From positions 2,730,327 through 2,794,326 of the forward strand of contig NZ_VUOC01000004.1 of NCBI RefSeq assembly GCF_008386695.1: a DNA stretch of 64,000 nt, in the 5' to 3' direction. Below, in pieces: positions 27,324 through 35,304 of the stretch. The position numbers and the translations under genes are program-made. The notes below the pieces were generated by a model. That model did not search any database. It worked only from the letters and a program-made list of their open reading frames with translations, and was not told the origin of the DNA. Within the stretch, counting starts at the first letter, position 1, and each line of letters begins with the position of its first letter. This DNA comes from Chitinophaga agrisoli. Lineage in GTDB: Bacteria > Bacteroidota > Bacteroidia > Chitinophagales > Chitinophagaceae.

Positions 27324-28373
27324 TTACCCCTGTATACTGCTGATTACATACGTGTTCTCTCCTGTCTGTTCGATATGGATATTGAACGACCGTTCAAGGG
27401 TTTTAAAGAACACCTTGATATCATCTATAGAAATATTGCCTGTAAATGTTTGCCTGCCTATGCTCTCGTCTTCCAGCTGTATGATGATACCCAGGTTATC
27501 CTGCAGGGATTTAATGACCTCCGTTACTGGCGCATCGTTAAAGATGAGCACCCGCCTGCGCCAGGAAGCATACTCATCCGGGTTTACCCGTTTATTGGTC
27601 AGGGATGCGGTAGCGGCGGAATAGGTGACCATATCACCCGGTTTCATGGTAATAGCGGCTTCGCTTTTAGACTCTTTAAGCGTAAGCTGCACCACTCCAT
27701 TATTCAGCACCACCTGTGTTTGAACCCGGCGGGTATTTACATTAAACTCCGTGCCTACCACCTGGATGTTAACATCGTTGGTATGCACAATAAACCGGCG
27801 GTTATCCCGCTCATGGCGTACGGTAAAATAGGCCTCCCCGCGCAGCCATACCTCACGGGGACCTTTTTTGTTCCAGTCTTTGGCAAAATGTAACGTGGAA
27901 TTTACGTTTAGCTTCACTACCGAATGATCCGGCAGCTCAATAGTTTTTTGTTCACCCATTACCGTGGCATAGCGCACGGTGCCTGCCCCGTAAAATAAAA
28001 AAATCGCATAGGCCGCAATCAATACACCGGTGAGAATGGCGGCATAGGGCATCCACCGGCGCAGGCGGCTTTTTTTACTACGGGGCAAGCCCGGCATGGG
28101 TACCAGTCTGCCGCTGACTGGCATATGTTGGTTTGCGATGGAAATACTTTCCTGTATCTTTTCCCAGGTTTGCTGCTGATCCTGCGGGGCGGGCGCATGG
28201 CCGCCTATCAGCAGGAGCAGGTCCCGGGCTTTGAACAAATCCTGTCGTTTTTCCGGATACGCCTGCATCCACTGTTCCCAGAAACGGGCAGCATCCGGAT
28301 CCTGTTCCAGTACCCATTGACGGAAAACAGGATGTTGCAAAAATTCTTCTGTTGTATAGTCCCTGAATGTCAT
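27324..28373 (-). CDS. FecR-family anti-sigma factor
   Basis: 349 residues. N-terminal cytoplasmic domain (FRDYTTEEFLQHPVFRQWVL), membrane helix (about 118-137, YAAILTGVLIAAYAIFLFY), periplasmic FecR domain (VMGEQKTIELPDHSVVKLNV; EVWLRGEAYFTVRH) and C-terminal STN-like DUF4974 part (APVTEVIKSLQDNLGIII). It should sequester the ECF sigma at 28887-29492 and respond to the SusC STN domain. Unlike the first locus, its gene is separated from the sigma gene by about 510 bases holding a DUF433/DUF5615 module on the other strand, so it needs its own promoter or read-through. Confidence 0.93.
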   Translation of the reverse strand: MTFRDYTTEEFLQHPVFRQWVLEQDPDAARFWEQWMQAYPEKRQDLFKARDLLLLIGGHAPAPQDQQQTWEKIQESISIANQHMPVSGRLVPMPGLPRSKKSRLRRWMPYAAILTGVLIAAYAIFLFYGAGTVRYATVMGEQKTIELPDHSVVKLNVNSTLHFAKDWNKKGPREVWLRGEAYFTVRHERDNRRFIVHTNDVNIQVVGTEFNVNTRRVQTQVVLNNGVVQLTLKESKSEAAITMKPGDMVTYSAATASLTNKRVNPDEYASWRRRVLIFNDAPVTEVIKSLQDNLGIIIQLEDESIGRQTFTGNISIDDIKVFFKTLERSFNIHIEQTGENTYVISSIQG

Positions 28374-28543
28374 CTATAGATATTAATCAGATAAAGCGTG
28401 GAATGATTGAAATCTTAGCGTGTTTTGAAGGATTTTTTTGGAGAAAATTTAAATGAATGATAATCAATGTATCTATGTGGTTAAATAGTTCTTCATATTG
28501 TGGTTTGCGTTTATATAAGTGAAACTTCCACTTGATTATAACG

Positions 28544-28551
28544 TATTTTTG
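28544..28551 (+). promoter_or_regulatory. Candidate -7 promoter element for the DUF433 gene
   Basis: TATTTTTG, an exact TAnnTTTG match 30 bases before the DUF433 ATG. The sequence just upstream holds a short inverted repeat (AAGTG, 7 bases, CACTT) that could be an antitoxin operator. No clear -33 box is seen. Confidence 0.35.
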
Positions 28552-28581
28552 CAGCGTATCCAATAATATTAGTTTTAATAA

Positions 28582-28815
28582 ATGGAAAATCTGTTATCAC
28601 GCATTACAATTAACCCGGAAGTAGGGCATGGTAAACCTACCATAAAAAATACCCGCTATACTGTGGAGTCCATGCTGGAATATCTTGCTGGTGGGGACAC
28701 CATTGAGGATATCTTAAGCGAGTTTAAGGACTTGCAGCGGGAGGATATACTTGCCTGTATAGCCTATGCAACCGCATCCATGAAGTTGAAAGATATTGAA
28801 ATCCCCGCTGCGTGA
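28582..28815 (+). CDS. DUF433 family protein (antitoxin-like)
   Basis: A 77-residue protein spanning a whole DUF433 domain: ITINPEVGHGKPTIKNTRYT, VESMLEYLAGGDTIEDILSE, FKDLQREDILACIAYATAS. DUF433 proteins are helix-turn-helix-type antitoxins normally encoded just before a DUF5615 (PIN-like) toxin. Here the stop TGA overlaps a GTG start of the expected partner by four bases, but the partner is destroyed (28812-28924). The gene is alone on the plus strand between the sigma and anti-sigma genes of the second SusCD locus. The reading frame itself is intact, so it may persist as an orphan antitoxin or DNA-binding protein. Confidence 0.88.
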   Translation: MENLLSRITINPEVGHGKPTIKNTRYTVESMLEYLAGGDTIEDILSEFKDLQREDILACIAYATASMKLKDIEIPAA

Positions 28816-28924
28816 AGTTTATCCTGGACGCACATTTGAACGCAATGCGAGTAAAATCGCATTGCTGCTTGAAGAGCACTCTTTCCTTATACTTGAACAA
28901 GACAAGATAAGGATATTGGAATAA
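28812..28924 (+). pseudogene. Remnant of a DUF5615 PIN-like toxin gene
   Basis: The frame from the GTG at 28812 reads VKFILDAHL, the usual start of DUF5615 toxins. Then the homology moves to the +2 frame, which reads ERNASKIALLLEEHSFLILE and then QDKIRILE before TAA (28922-28924); this matches the C-terminal end of that family. About two thirds of the usual 110 or so residues are missing, so an internal deletion with frame change has joined the two ends. The overlap with the antitoxin gene is preserved. Its tail overlaps the 3' end of the sigma gene on the opposite strand by 38 bases. Confidence 0.7.
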
Positions 28925-29492
28925 TCCCCCACCCCAGCACCAATACCAGCTTATCGCTATGCTTTTTCAGATAACTCATTGCCTTAGCCAGTAACACATA
29001 CGTGGAATTTACGCTCAGCGCCATGATATCTGCCGTTTGCTGCGTATCCAGCCCTTCATAGTACCGCAGGTATAGGATCTCCTGCTGGCGGCGGGGCATG
29101 CTGCGGATCACTTTTTCCAGTTTTGCCTTACGCTCCTGGTCTGCCTGCTGCCCTATCAGCACCTCCTCATGGGACCGGGTAAAGGACAACGAATCCTCCC
29201 GGTCGTCAAAAAGACGTTGCATAATGCCCTGCTGCTGGCGGCCAATCTTCCTTTTAAGGCTGGCCAGCAGGTAAAAACGGATAGAGCTGGTCACAGACAG
29301 CCGCTCCCGGCTGTGCCAGATACCCACAAACAGGTCGTGGATACAGTCCTTTACCAGGTTATCATCCTGGTTTAACTTAAGGCCGTACCGGTAAAGTGAA
29401 GTGAAATAGGTATTGTAAATGAATGCCAGGGCGTCCTGATCGCCTTCAATTACTTTGGTCCAAAGCGCGCTATCATTCAGACTGCCGTACAA
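28887..29492 (-). CDS. ECF-type RNA polymerase sigma-70 factor
   Basis: 201 residues: region 2 (ALAFIYNTYFTSLYRYGLKL, VKDCIHDLFVGIWHSRERL) and region 4 (MPRRQQEILYLRYYEGLDTQ, then IMALSVNSTYVLLAKAM), followed by a hydrophobic tail. The start codon is TTG; the frame is closed by a stop five codons upstream and offers no ATG or GTG before region 2. The last twelve codons lie antisense to the broken DUF5615 gene, so the sigma C terminus was probably rewritten when that module arrived. It should activate the susC at 23788-27294 in concert with the FecR at 27324. Confidence 0.9.
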   Translation of the reverse strand: MYGSLNDSALWTKVIEGDQDALAFIYNTYFTSLYRYGLKLNQDDNLVKDCIHDLFVGIWHSRERLSVTSSIRFYLLASLKRKIGRQQQGIMQRLFDDREDSLSFTRSHEEVLIGQQADQERKAKLEKVIRSMPRRQQEILYLRYYEGLDTQQTADIMALSVNSTYVLLAKAMSYLKKHSDKLVLVLGWGIIPISLSCLVQV

Positions 29493-29591
29493 ATCGTCCC
29501 TGGTTTAAGAATTTTTTATGCTATTTGGTATAGTGTTTAGCTGGTGGCGGGCTAAAGATATAAACCGGAACGATAGGATACAACACAACGA

Positions 29592-30572
29592 TCAGCGTAT
29601 TTTCACCGGAGTTACCCCCTCGTTGGTGATCTTTACGGGCACGATGAGCCCATTTTCGTCAAACCGCATCTCATCAATACAGGTTACCCGGTGATTGGCG
29701 GCCGTTTCCGTAAGCGGGCGGCGGTGGTAAACGATATAAAAGCGGTCAGTGCCCGGCACGTTGATCACGGAGTGATGGCCGGCGCCGGTAGCCACGGTGG
29801 TATCCTGTTGCAGTATTTTGCCAATACGTTTAAAGGGGCCTGCCGGGGAGTCTGCTATGGCATAAGCTACGGAGTAATTGGGCCCGGTCCAGCCGCCTTC
29901 TGACCACATGAAATAGTATTTGCCGTTATGGATAAACATAAAAGGGCCTTCCACGTAGCCGGAAGGGGTGATCTCCTTAAACTCAGTACCGTCTGCAAAA
30001 GGCTCAAAACCGGTAAAATCCGGTTTTAGCCGGGCAATATTACAATGCCGCCAGCCGCCATAGATCATATAGTACTGGCCATCCTTATCATGAAACACAA
30101 ATTGGTCAATGGGTTGCGCGCCGTTATGGAACTTATCGATCAGGGGTTTGCCCAGGTAATCCTTATAGGGGCCGCCTGGTTTATTGGACACCGCTACGCC
30201 TATACCACCCTGCTCCTGGTCGTTCTGGATATCGTTAGCGGCAAAAAAGAAATAATATTTACCGCCTTTTTCTACAATAGCGGGCGCCCACATGGCTTTT
30301 TTAGCCCATTTAACGGCGGCGGTATCCAGTATATGCGGGTGTTTGGTCCAGCGGCCCAGATCCGGGGAGGAAAAGGCGTCAAAGAACACCTGCTTTTCAT
30401 ATTTGTCAGAAAAAGTGGGAAATATCCAATAGGTCTTGCCAAAGATGGCGGCTTCCGGATCGGCATACCAGCCATTGATTACCGGGTTGCCGGCTTTTGC
30501 GGGAGCGCTTTGCTGCGCCATAGCGGGTATACTCATAGCCACTGCGGTCAGTAGCGCCAATGTCTTTCTCAT
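29592..30572 (-). CDS. Glycoside hydrolase family 43-like beta-xylosidase/alpha-L-arabinofuranosidase
   Basis: About 326 residues from the ATG at 30572 (a TTG four codons earlier is possible but unnecessary). Signal peptide cleaved after PAMAQ. A five-bladed propeller with the GH43 triad: base Asp38 in NGWYADPEAAIF, pKa modulator Asp156 in GAQPIDQFVF, acid Glu208 in GYVEGPFMF; also MWAPAIVEKGGKYYFFFAAN. The family removes xylose or arabinose from plant polysaccharides; subfamily and sugar cannot be settled here. It is a single gene between the sigma factor and the antiporter, with no SusCD partner of its own. Confidence 0.9.
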   Translation of the reverse strand: MRKTLALLTAVAMSIPAMAQQSAPAKAGNPVINGWYADPEAAIFGKTYWIFPTFSDKYEKQVFFDAFSSPDLGRWTKHPHILDTAAVKWAKKAMWAPAIVEKGGKYYFFFAANDIQNDQEQGGIGVAVSNKPGGPYKDYLGKPLIDKFHNGAQPIDQFVFHDKDGQYYMIYGGWRHCNIARLKPDFTGFEPFADGTEFKEITPSGYVEGPFMFIHNGKYYFMWSEGGWTGPNYSVAYAIADSPAGPFKRIGKILQQDTTVATGAGHHSVINVPGTDRFYIVYHRRPLTETAANHRVTCIDEMRFDENGLIVPVKITNEGVTPVKIR

Positions 30573-30627
30573 ATCGTTACGCAAACTTGGGTGAGGAAAA
30601 CGCCAATATACAAATTTTTAGATGGCG

Positions 30628-32250
30628 TTATTCATCATCACCGGTGATCATTAGCCGGATCTTTTCCTCCTCCAGGTCCAGCAGGGTAATATATTTGCGG
30701 ATAAGATCCTCATCCACTTCCTGTTTTTTGTTTAGCTGTTGCAGCAGCCTGCGTTGTTCCCCTATCACAGCAGTGGCTACGCTATGATACTGCCCGTTGG
30801 CAATGATCGTTTGCTCGTGCGCATGGTCTTTTTCCGGTCCCAGCAGGCGCTCCAGCTGCCGCAGATCGCTTTCGTACCGTACCCGCAGGCTTTGCAGCTG
30901 TTCGCTGGCTGCCACCTGGTCTTTATACAGCTCGTCCAGTAAACGCAGGCCGGCATGGGACAGTTTCTTCCGCACTACTTTTTCCTGCTCTTCAATGGAC
31001 ATAACAGCATCCTGGTCCTCCATATTTACCCAGCGCACCACCCATGGCAGCGTAAGGCCCTGGAATACCAATGTGACCAGGATCACCATAAAGGTGATGA
31101 ACAAGATCAGGTTACGTTGCGGAAAAGGCTGGCCATGCAATGTTAAGGGAATAGATAATGCCGCCGCCAGGGATACCACACCCCGCATACCGGCCCAGCC
31201 AAATATGAACGGGCCTTTCCAGCCAGGGTTACTATCCGCCGTAGTAATGAATTTACTGGCAAACACCGTGAATATGGAAGCCCCCATGGTGCTGAGCAGG
31301 CGGATCACAATAAGCGCGGCAGAGATGATCAGTCCGTAGCGGATAGCGGCGCCCAGGCTTATATCGCCCATCTGCTGTACAATATAAGGCAGCTCCAGCC
31401 CTATCAGCATAAATATGATACCATTCATGGCAAAGCCAATGGTAGCCCATACATTCTCGCCCCGGAAACGGCTGCGGTAATCCAGTATCACGTTACTGCG
31501 GGTATTAAGGAAAAGGCCGCCGCTTACAACGGCCAGCACGCCGGAAAAATGGAATTGCTCCGCTACAATATACATGATGTAGGGAGCTATGAAGGTGAGC
31601 ACAATATCGATATTGGGCGTAGTGGGCAGCCAACGGTGAATGGCGTAAAACACCAGCGCCACGGCCAGCCCGATCACGATACCCATAATGATGACCAGGA
31701 AAAAACTGAGCACCGCATCCTGAAAGATAAACTTGCCGGAGTCAATAGTGGCCAGGGCAAAACGGAATACGATCAAACTGGCGGCGTCATTCAGCAGGCT
31801 CTCCCCCTCTACAATGGTGACCATCCTTTTGGGCACATTGATATGCCGGAGGATAGAGGTGGCAGAAACTGCATCCGGCGGGGAGATGATACCCCCCAAC
31901 AGAAAACCCAGCGCCAGCGTAAAAGCGGGTATAAGGTTGGAAGAGATCACCGCAATAGCGGAGGAGGTAAGGATCACGATCAGGAAGGCAAAACTGGCTA
32001 TTACGCGCCGCCATTTCCAGAAATCCTTCCAGGAGGTTTGCCAGGCGGCTTCAAAGAGCAGGGGCGGCAAAAAGATCACAAAGATCAGTTCCGGATCAAT
32101 CTCTATCTGCGGCAGCCGTGGCACAAAGCTCAGGCAAAGGCCGCCCAGCACCAGCACTATCGGGTACGATATCTTAAGGCGCTGCGCCAGCATCACCAGG
32201 AACAGAATGATCAGTAACAGTAACAGGTAGATGCCCAAGGTAGTGTGCAT
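30628..32250 (-). CDS. Na+/H+ antiporter, CPA1/NhaP family
   Basis: 540 residues: about twelve membrane helices over the first 410 residues and a cytoplasmic, coiled-coil-rich tail of 120 residues (VRYESDLRQLERLLGPEKDH). Key cation-binding motifs are present: SPPDAVSATSIL and the essential ND pair in GESLLNDAASLIVFRFAL. Members exchange cytoplasmic sodium (or potassium) for protons at the inner membrane and support pH and salt homeostasis. It stands alone on the minus strand, 43 bases after the methyltransferase gene, which could be co-transcribed. Length is typical for bacterial members with a regulatory tail. Confidence 0.93.
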   Translation of the reverse strand: MHTTLGIYLLLLLIILFLVMLAQRLKISYPIVLVLGGLCLSFVPRLPQIEIDPELIFVIFLPPLLFEAAWQTSWKDFWKWRRVIASFAFLIVILTSSAIAVISSNLIPAFTLALGFLLGGIISPPDAVSATSILRHINVPKRMVTIVEGESLLNDAASLIVFRFALATIDSGKFIFQDAVLSFFLVIIMGIVIGLAVALVFYAIHRWLPTTPNIDIVLTFIAPYIMYIVAEQFHFSGVLAVVSGGLFLNTRSNVILDYRSRFRGENVWATIGFAMNGIIFMLIGLELPYIVQQMGDISLGAAIRYGLIISAALIVIRLLSTMGASIFTVFASKFITTADSNPGWKGPFIFGWAGMRGVVSLAAALSIPLTLHGQPFPQRNLILFITFMVILVTLVFQGLTLPWVVRWVNMEDQDAVMSIEEQEKVVRKKLSHAGLRLLDELYKDQVAASEQLQSLRVRYESDLRQLERLLGPEKDHAHEQTIIANGQYHSVATAVIGEQRRLLQQLNKKQEVDEDLIRKYITLLDLEEEKIRLMITGDDE

Positions 32251-32293
32251 AAGCTCATGCGTTTTGCCGTTGCATTAAGATAATACAAATCCC

Positions 32294-32953
32294 CTACATC
32301 CACTCTAACACGCAGCCTTTAAGTATCCTTTTCTTTTCAAAGGCCCCGGTTTCTTTAAAGCCTGCTTCCAGCCACAGGTCCTTAAACTGGGGATTAGCAT
32401 ACAGTACTTTTATGGGGCGGTTATGGCGTTGCAGGCTTTCCTGCACTTTGGTGATGAAGGGCGCCATTACCGTGCCATCAAAGGGATTAAAGAGGAAGAT
32501 AACGCCCGTGCGCTCTGGTATATCATAGTAACGTGCATCTGCACAAATGATCTGGAAATTGATATCCGGGTGACGGTCCTGCACGCCTTCGCATACCTCC
32601 AGGGCACGCTCGCAAAGCTCTTCGGAAAAGTCAATACCGATCATATCTTTAAAGCCGTATACCGCGCCCATAGCCAGTACGCGGCCCCGGCCGCAGCCTA
32701 CATCCAGCAGCGTGGTTTGCAGGTCTGCCGGCTGTAGCTGGTCCAGCAACCAGGTGGCGGAATAGTAGTTGACCGGCTCATAGATGCTGAAGTGTTTACG
32801 CTCCTGGTCCGGCAAATGGTCCGGCAAACTGTCCAGGCCAATGGTGCGGATGCCGTATTTCTTTTCACCCCGGATCTCCTCCCTCGTAACAAAAAAGGCC
32901 AGCTCCAGTCCCCAATGCCAGCTCAGATAAATAAAGTATAGCAGGTATCGCAT
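32294..32953 (-). CDS. Class I SAM-dependent methyltransferase
   Basis: 219 residues. The SAM-binding glycine motif LLDVGCGRGRVLAMGAVYG (about 88-106) and the following acidic motif IGIDFSEELCERA are clear; the motif IV region reads GVIFLFNPFDGTVM. The first 20 residues are hydrophobic (LLYFIYLSWHWGLELAFFV), suggesting membrane association. The substrate cannot be inferred; NPFDGT instead of the usual NPPY argues against a simple N6-adenine or protein glutamine methylase. It starts 24 bases after the NADH dehydrogenase-like gene on the same strand. Confidence 0.85.
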   Translation of the reverse strand: MRYLLYFIYLSWHWGLELAFFVTREEIRGEKKYGIRTIGLDSLPDHLPDQERKHFSIYEPVNYYSATWLLDQLQPADLQTTLLDVGCGRGRVLAMGAVYGFKDMIGIDFSEELCERALEVCEGVQDRHPDINFQIICADARYYDIPERTGVIFLFNPFDGTVMAPFITKVQESLQRHNRPIKVLYANPQFKDLWLEAGFKETGAFEKKRILKGCVLEWM

Positions 32954-32977
32954 GCAATAATGTTTAACCGGTGGCGG

Positions 32978-34237
32978 CTATTTTTCGTTGTCTGGGCGGA
33001 TGATCATACGCAGCGACTGGTCTTTGCTGAAATAGGCCACCGTCCAGTTATACAAGGTCTTTAAGCGGTTGCGGTAATTGATCAGCGACATCACGTGCAC
33101 AAACAACCACAGGAAAAAAGCGATCACCCCTCTGAAATGTAAGGTTGGCGGCAGGTCTGCTACCGCTTTATTACGGCCAATGATAGCCATGGATCCTTTA
33201 TCATGATAATGGAACAGCGTGGGCGTTTTACCGGTTTCCATGGCCTTAAAGTTCTTTGCCATATGCTTACCCTGCTGAATAGCTACCTGCGCCACCTGCG
33301 GGTGGCCATTAGGGAATTTCTCATCTGCCGTTTGCAGGCAGGTATCGCCAATGGCATAGATATTTTCCGTGCCCTGTACTTTGTTAAACCCGTCTACGAT
33401 CATGCGTTTGCCGCGGCCATAACTGGTGGCCGGTATGCCTTCAAATATTCTGGCGGTAACCCCGGCGGCCCATATCAGTGTTTTAGCTTCAATGGTATCG
33501 CCATCATCCAGTATCACTGTATCATTCACATAATCCTTTACGTGCACATTCAGCCGTATCCGCACACCCATCCGCCTGAGCGCATTGTGCGTATCTTTTT
33601 GCGATTGTTTGCTCATGGGGGACAGCAGCGCCTCGCTGCCGTCTACCAGGTAAATTTCGCCCCGTTTACCATGCAGTTCCGGGTAATCCTTTAGCACGAT
33701 GGTACGGCCCATTTCTGCCAGCATGCCGGATATTTCCACACCGGTAGGCCCGCCGCCGGCTATTACAAATGTGAGCAGTTTTTTACGCTCTGCTTCATCC
33801 TGGGTGATGATAGCCTGTTCCATTTGCTGCAACATACGGTTACGCATGGCAATAGCATCGTGCAGGGTTTTCATGGGGATGGCATGCTGCTTTACGTTCA
33901 GCATGCCAAAATAATTGGTCTCTGCCCCGGTGGCAAATACCAGGTAATCATATTGCAGATCCCCATTGGAAAGTATGATCCTGTTTTCTGCCGGCACTAC
34001 TTGCTTCAGCTCGCCTAAACGAAAACGCAGGTTCTTCTTTTTACGGAATAATTTCCTGAACGGATAGCTGATGCTGGAGGGTTCCAGGAAAGCGGTGGCC
34101 ACCTGGTAAATAAGCGGCGGAAAGAAATTGTAATTGTTCTTGTCTACAAGCGTTACCTCAAAATTATTATTGCCTGCCAGTGCGCGCGCCAGGTTGATAC
34201 CGGCAAACCCACCACCTATGATCACGATATGCTTCAT
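32978..34237 (-). CDS. Type II NADH dehydrogenase-like FAD oxidoreductase
   Basis: About 419 residues from the ATG at 34237 (an ATG six codons upstream is also open). Two Rossmann folds: the FAD-binding HIVIIGGGFAGINLARAL at the start and the NAD-binding FVIAGGGPTGVEISGMLAEM in the middle; IYAIGDTCLQ supplies the second FAD motif. YNFFPPLIYQVATAFLEPSS is typical for NDH-2. The C terminus (VIAFFLWLFVHVMSLINYRN) is a hydrophobic or amphipathic anchor. The enzyme would pass electrons from NADH to menaquinone at the inner membrane without pumping protons. Closely related to proteins annotated as NAD(P)/FAD-dependent oxidoreductases; the quinone is inferred. Confidence 0.9.
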   Translation of the reverse strand: MKHIVIIGGGFAGINLARALAGNNNFEVTLVDKNNYNFFPPLIYQVATAFLEPSSISYPFRKLFRKKKNLRFRLGELKQVVPAENRIILSNGDLQYDYLVFATGAETNYFGMLNVKQHAIPMKTLHDAIAMRNRMLQQMEQAIITQDEAERKKLLTFVIAGGGPTGVEISGMLAEMGRTIVLKDYPELHGKRGEIYLVDGSEALLSPMSKQSQKDTHNALRRMGVRIRLNVHVKDYVNDTVILDDGDTIEAKTLIWAAGVTARIFEGIPATSYGRGKRMIVDGFNKVQGTENIYAIGDTCLQTADEKFPNGHPQVAQVAIQQGKHMAKNFKAMETGKTPTLFHYHDKGSMAIIGRNKAVADLPPTLHFRGVIAFFLWLFVHVMSLINYRNRLKTLYNWTVAYFSKDQSLRMIIRPDNEK

Positions 34238-34362
34238 GTGAACCGAAATTTGCATTACATTGAAAAACAGGAAATTAAATTGCTGACATTGTTTCCCAAA
34301 ATCATTAAATTTAGTACTACTTTCTCATGATATAAAACTTTGCTTACATCAAACCCTTATTT

Positions 34363-35226
34363 ATGGACCAACGCATCATCAACCTCTTTGACGAATATAC
34401 CCATAAGCCGCTGCGGCGCGATGAATTCATCAGCCGCCTGATAAAACTTACCGGCAGTCTGGCCGCGGCCACCGCCATATTGCCCATGCTGGAAATGAAC
34501 TATGCCCATGCCGCCACCGTACCGGAAAATGCGGCCGGCATAGAAGGTGAAGATATTACCTATCCCGGCGATGGTATTACCATGAAAGGGTACCTGGTAA
34601 AACCAGCCGGGCAGGATAGCGCCAAAAAAGGCACAGTGATCGTGATCCACGAAAACCGCGGCCTGAACCCGCATATCCGGGATGTAACACGGCGGGTGGC
34701 GCAAGCCGGTTTTATAGCCCTGGCGCCGGATGCGCTTTCCGGCACGGGCGGCACTCCCCAGAACGAAGACGAGGCCCGTGACCTGATAGGTAAACTGGAT
34801 GCGCAAAAGAACCTGCAGAATTTCCTGAAAGCGATCGATTACCTGAGCGGCCTGCCCAACAGCAATGGCAAAACAGGCTGTGTGGGCTTTTGTTGGGGCG
34901 GCGCCATGGCCAACCAGATGGCTGTAAATGCCCCATCGCTCAAAGCGGCAGTAGCCTATTATGGCCGCCAGCCGGATGCGGCGGATGTGCCTAAGATCAA
35001 GGCGGCTGTACAGCTGCATTATGGCGGGCTGGATGAACGCGTAAACGCCGGCATTCCTGCTTATGAAGCAGCGCTCAAGGCTGCGAGCGTAAAGTATGAG
35101 CTATATATTTACGAAGGCGCGCAACATGCATTTAATAACGATACCGCCCCTACGCGGTATAACAAGGAGGCAGCAGAACAGGCATGGGGAAGAACGCTGC
35201 GGCTGTTTAATGATACATTGAAATAG
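34363..35226 (+). CDS. Dienelactone hydrolase family protein
   Basis: 287 residues, alpha/beta-hydrolase. Nucleophile Cys in CVGFCWGGAMANQM, acid Asp in HYGGLDERVNAG and His in YEGAQHAFNND form the Cys-His-Asp triad of the family. The N terminus has RRDEFISRLIKLTGSLAAAT, a Tat-like signal of the YghX type, so the enzyme is probably exported. The family hydrolyses dienelactones or other small esters. It is monocistronic, divergent from the NDH-2 gene, and ends in a clear terminator at 35243-35278. The actual substrate is unknown; an aromatic-degradation role is not supported by neighbours other than the FAD monooxygenase. Confidence 0.9.
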   Translation: MDQRIINLFDEYTHKPLRRDEFISRLIKLTGSLAAATAILPMLEMNYAHAATVPENAAGIEGEDITYPGDGITMKGYLVKPAGQDSAKKGTVIVIHENRGLNPHIRDVTRRVAQAGFIALAPDALSGTGGTPQNEDEARDLIGKLDAQKNLQNFLKAIDYLSGLPNSNGKTGCVGFCWGGAMANQMAVNAPSLKAAVAYYGRQPDAADVPKIKAAVQLHYGGLDERVNAGIPAYEAALKAASVKYELYIYEGAQHAFNNDTAPTRYNKEAAEQAWGRTLRLFNDTLK

Positions 35227-35242
35227 GATTATCCGGATAATG

Positions 35243-35278
35243 AAAGTCCCTGGCTGTAAAGCAGTCAGGGACTTTTTT
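35243..35278 (+). terminator. Rho-independent terminator after the dienelactone hydrolase gene
   Basis: A 13-bp stem (AAGTCCCTGGCTG with CAGTCAGGGACTT, one G-U pair, short loop) followed by T residues up to 35278. It lies 16 bases after the stop codon and separates this gene from the convergent monooxygenase gene. Confidence 0.88.
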
Positions 35279-35304
35279 ATAGGTAGTGGTCTGTACCGTG
35301 TGTA

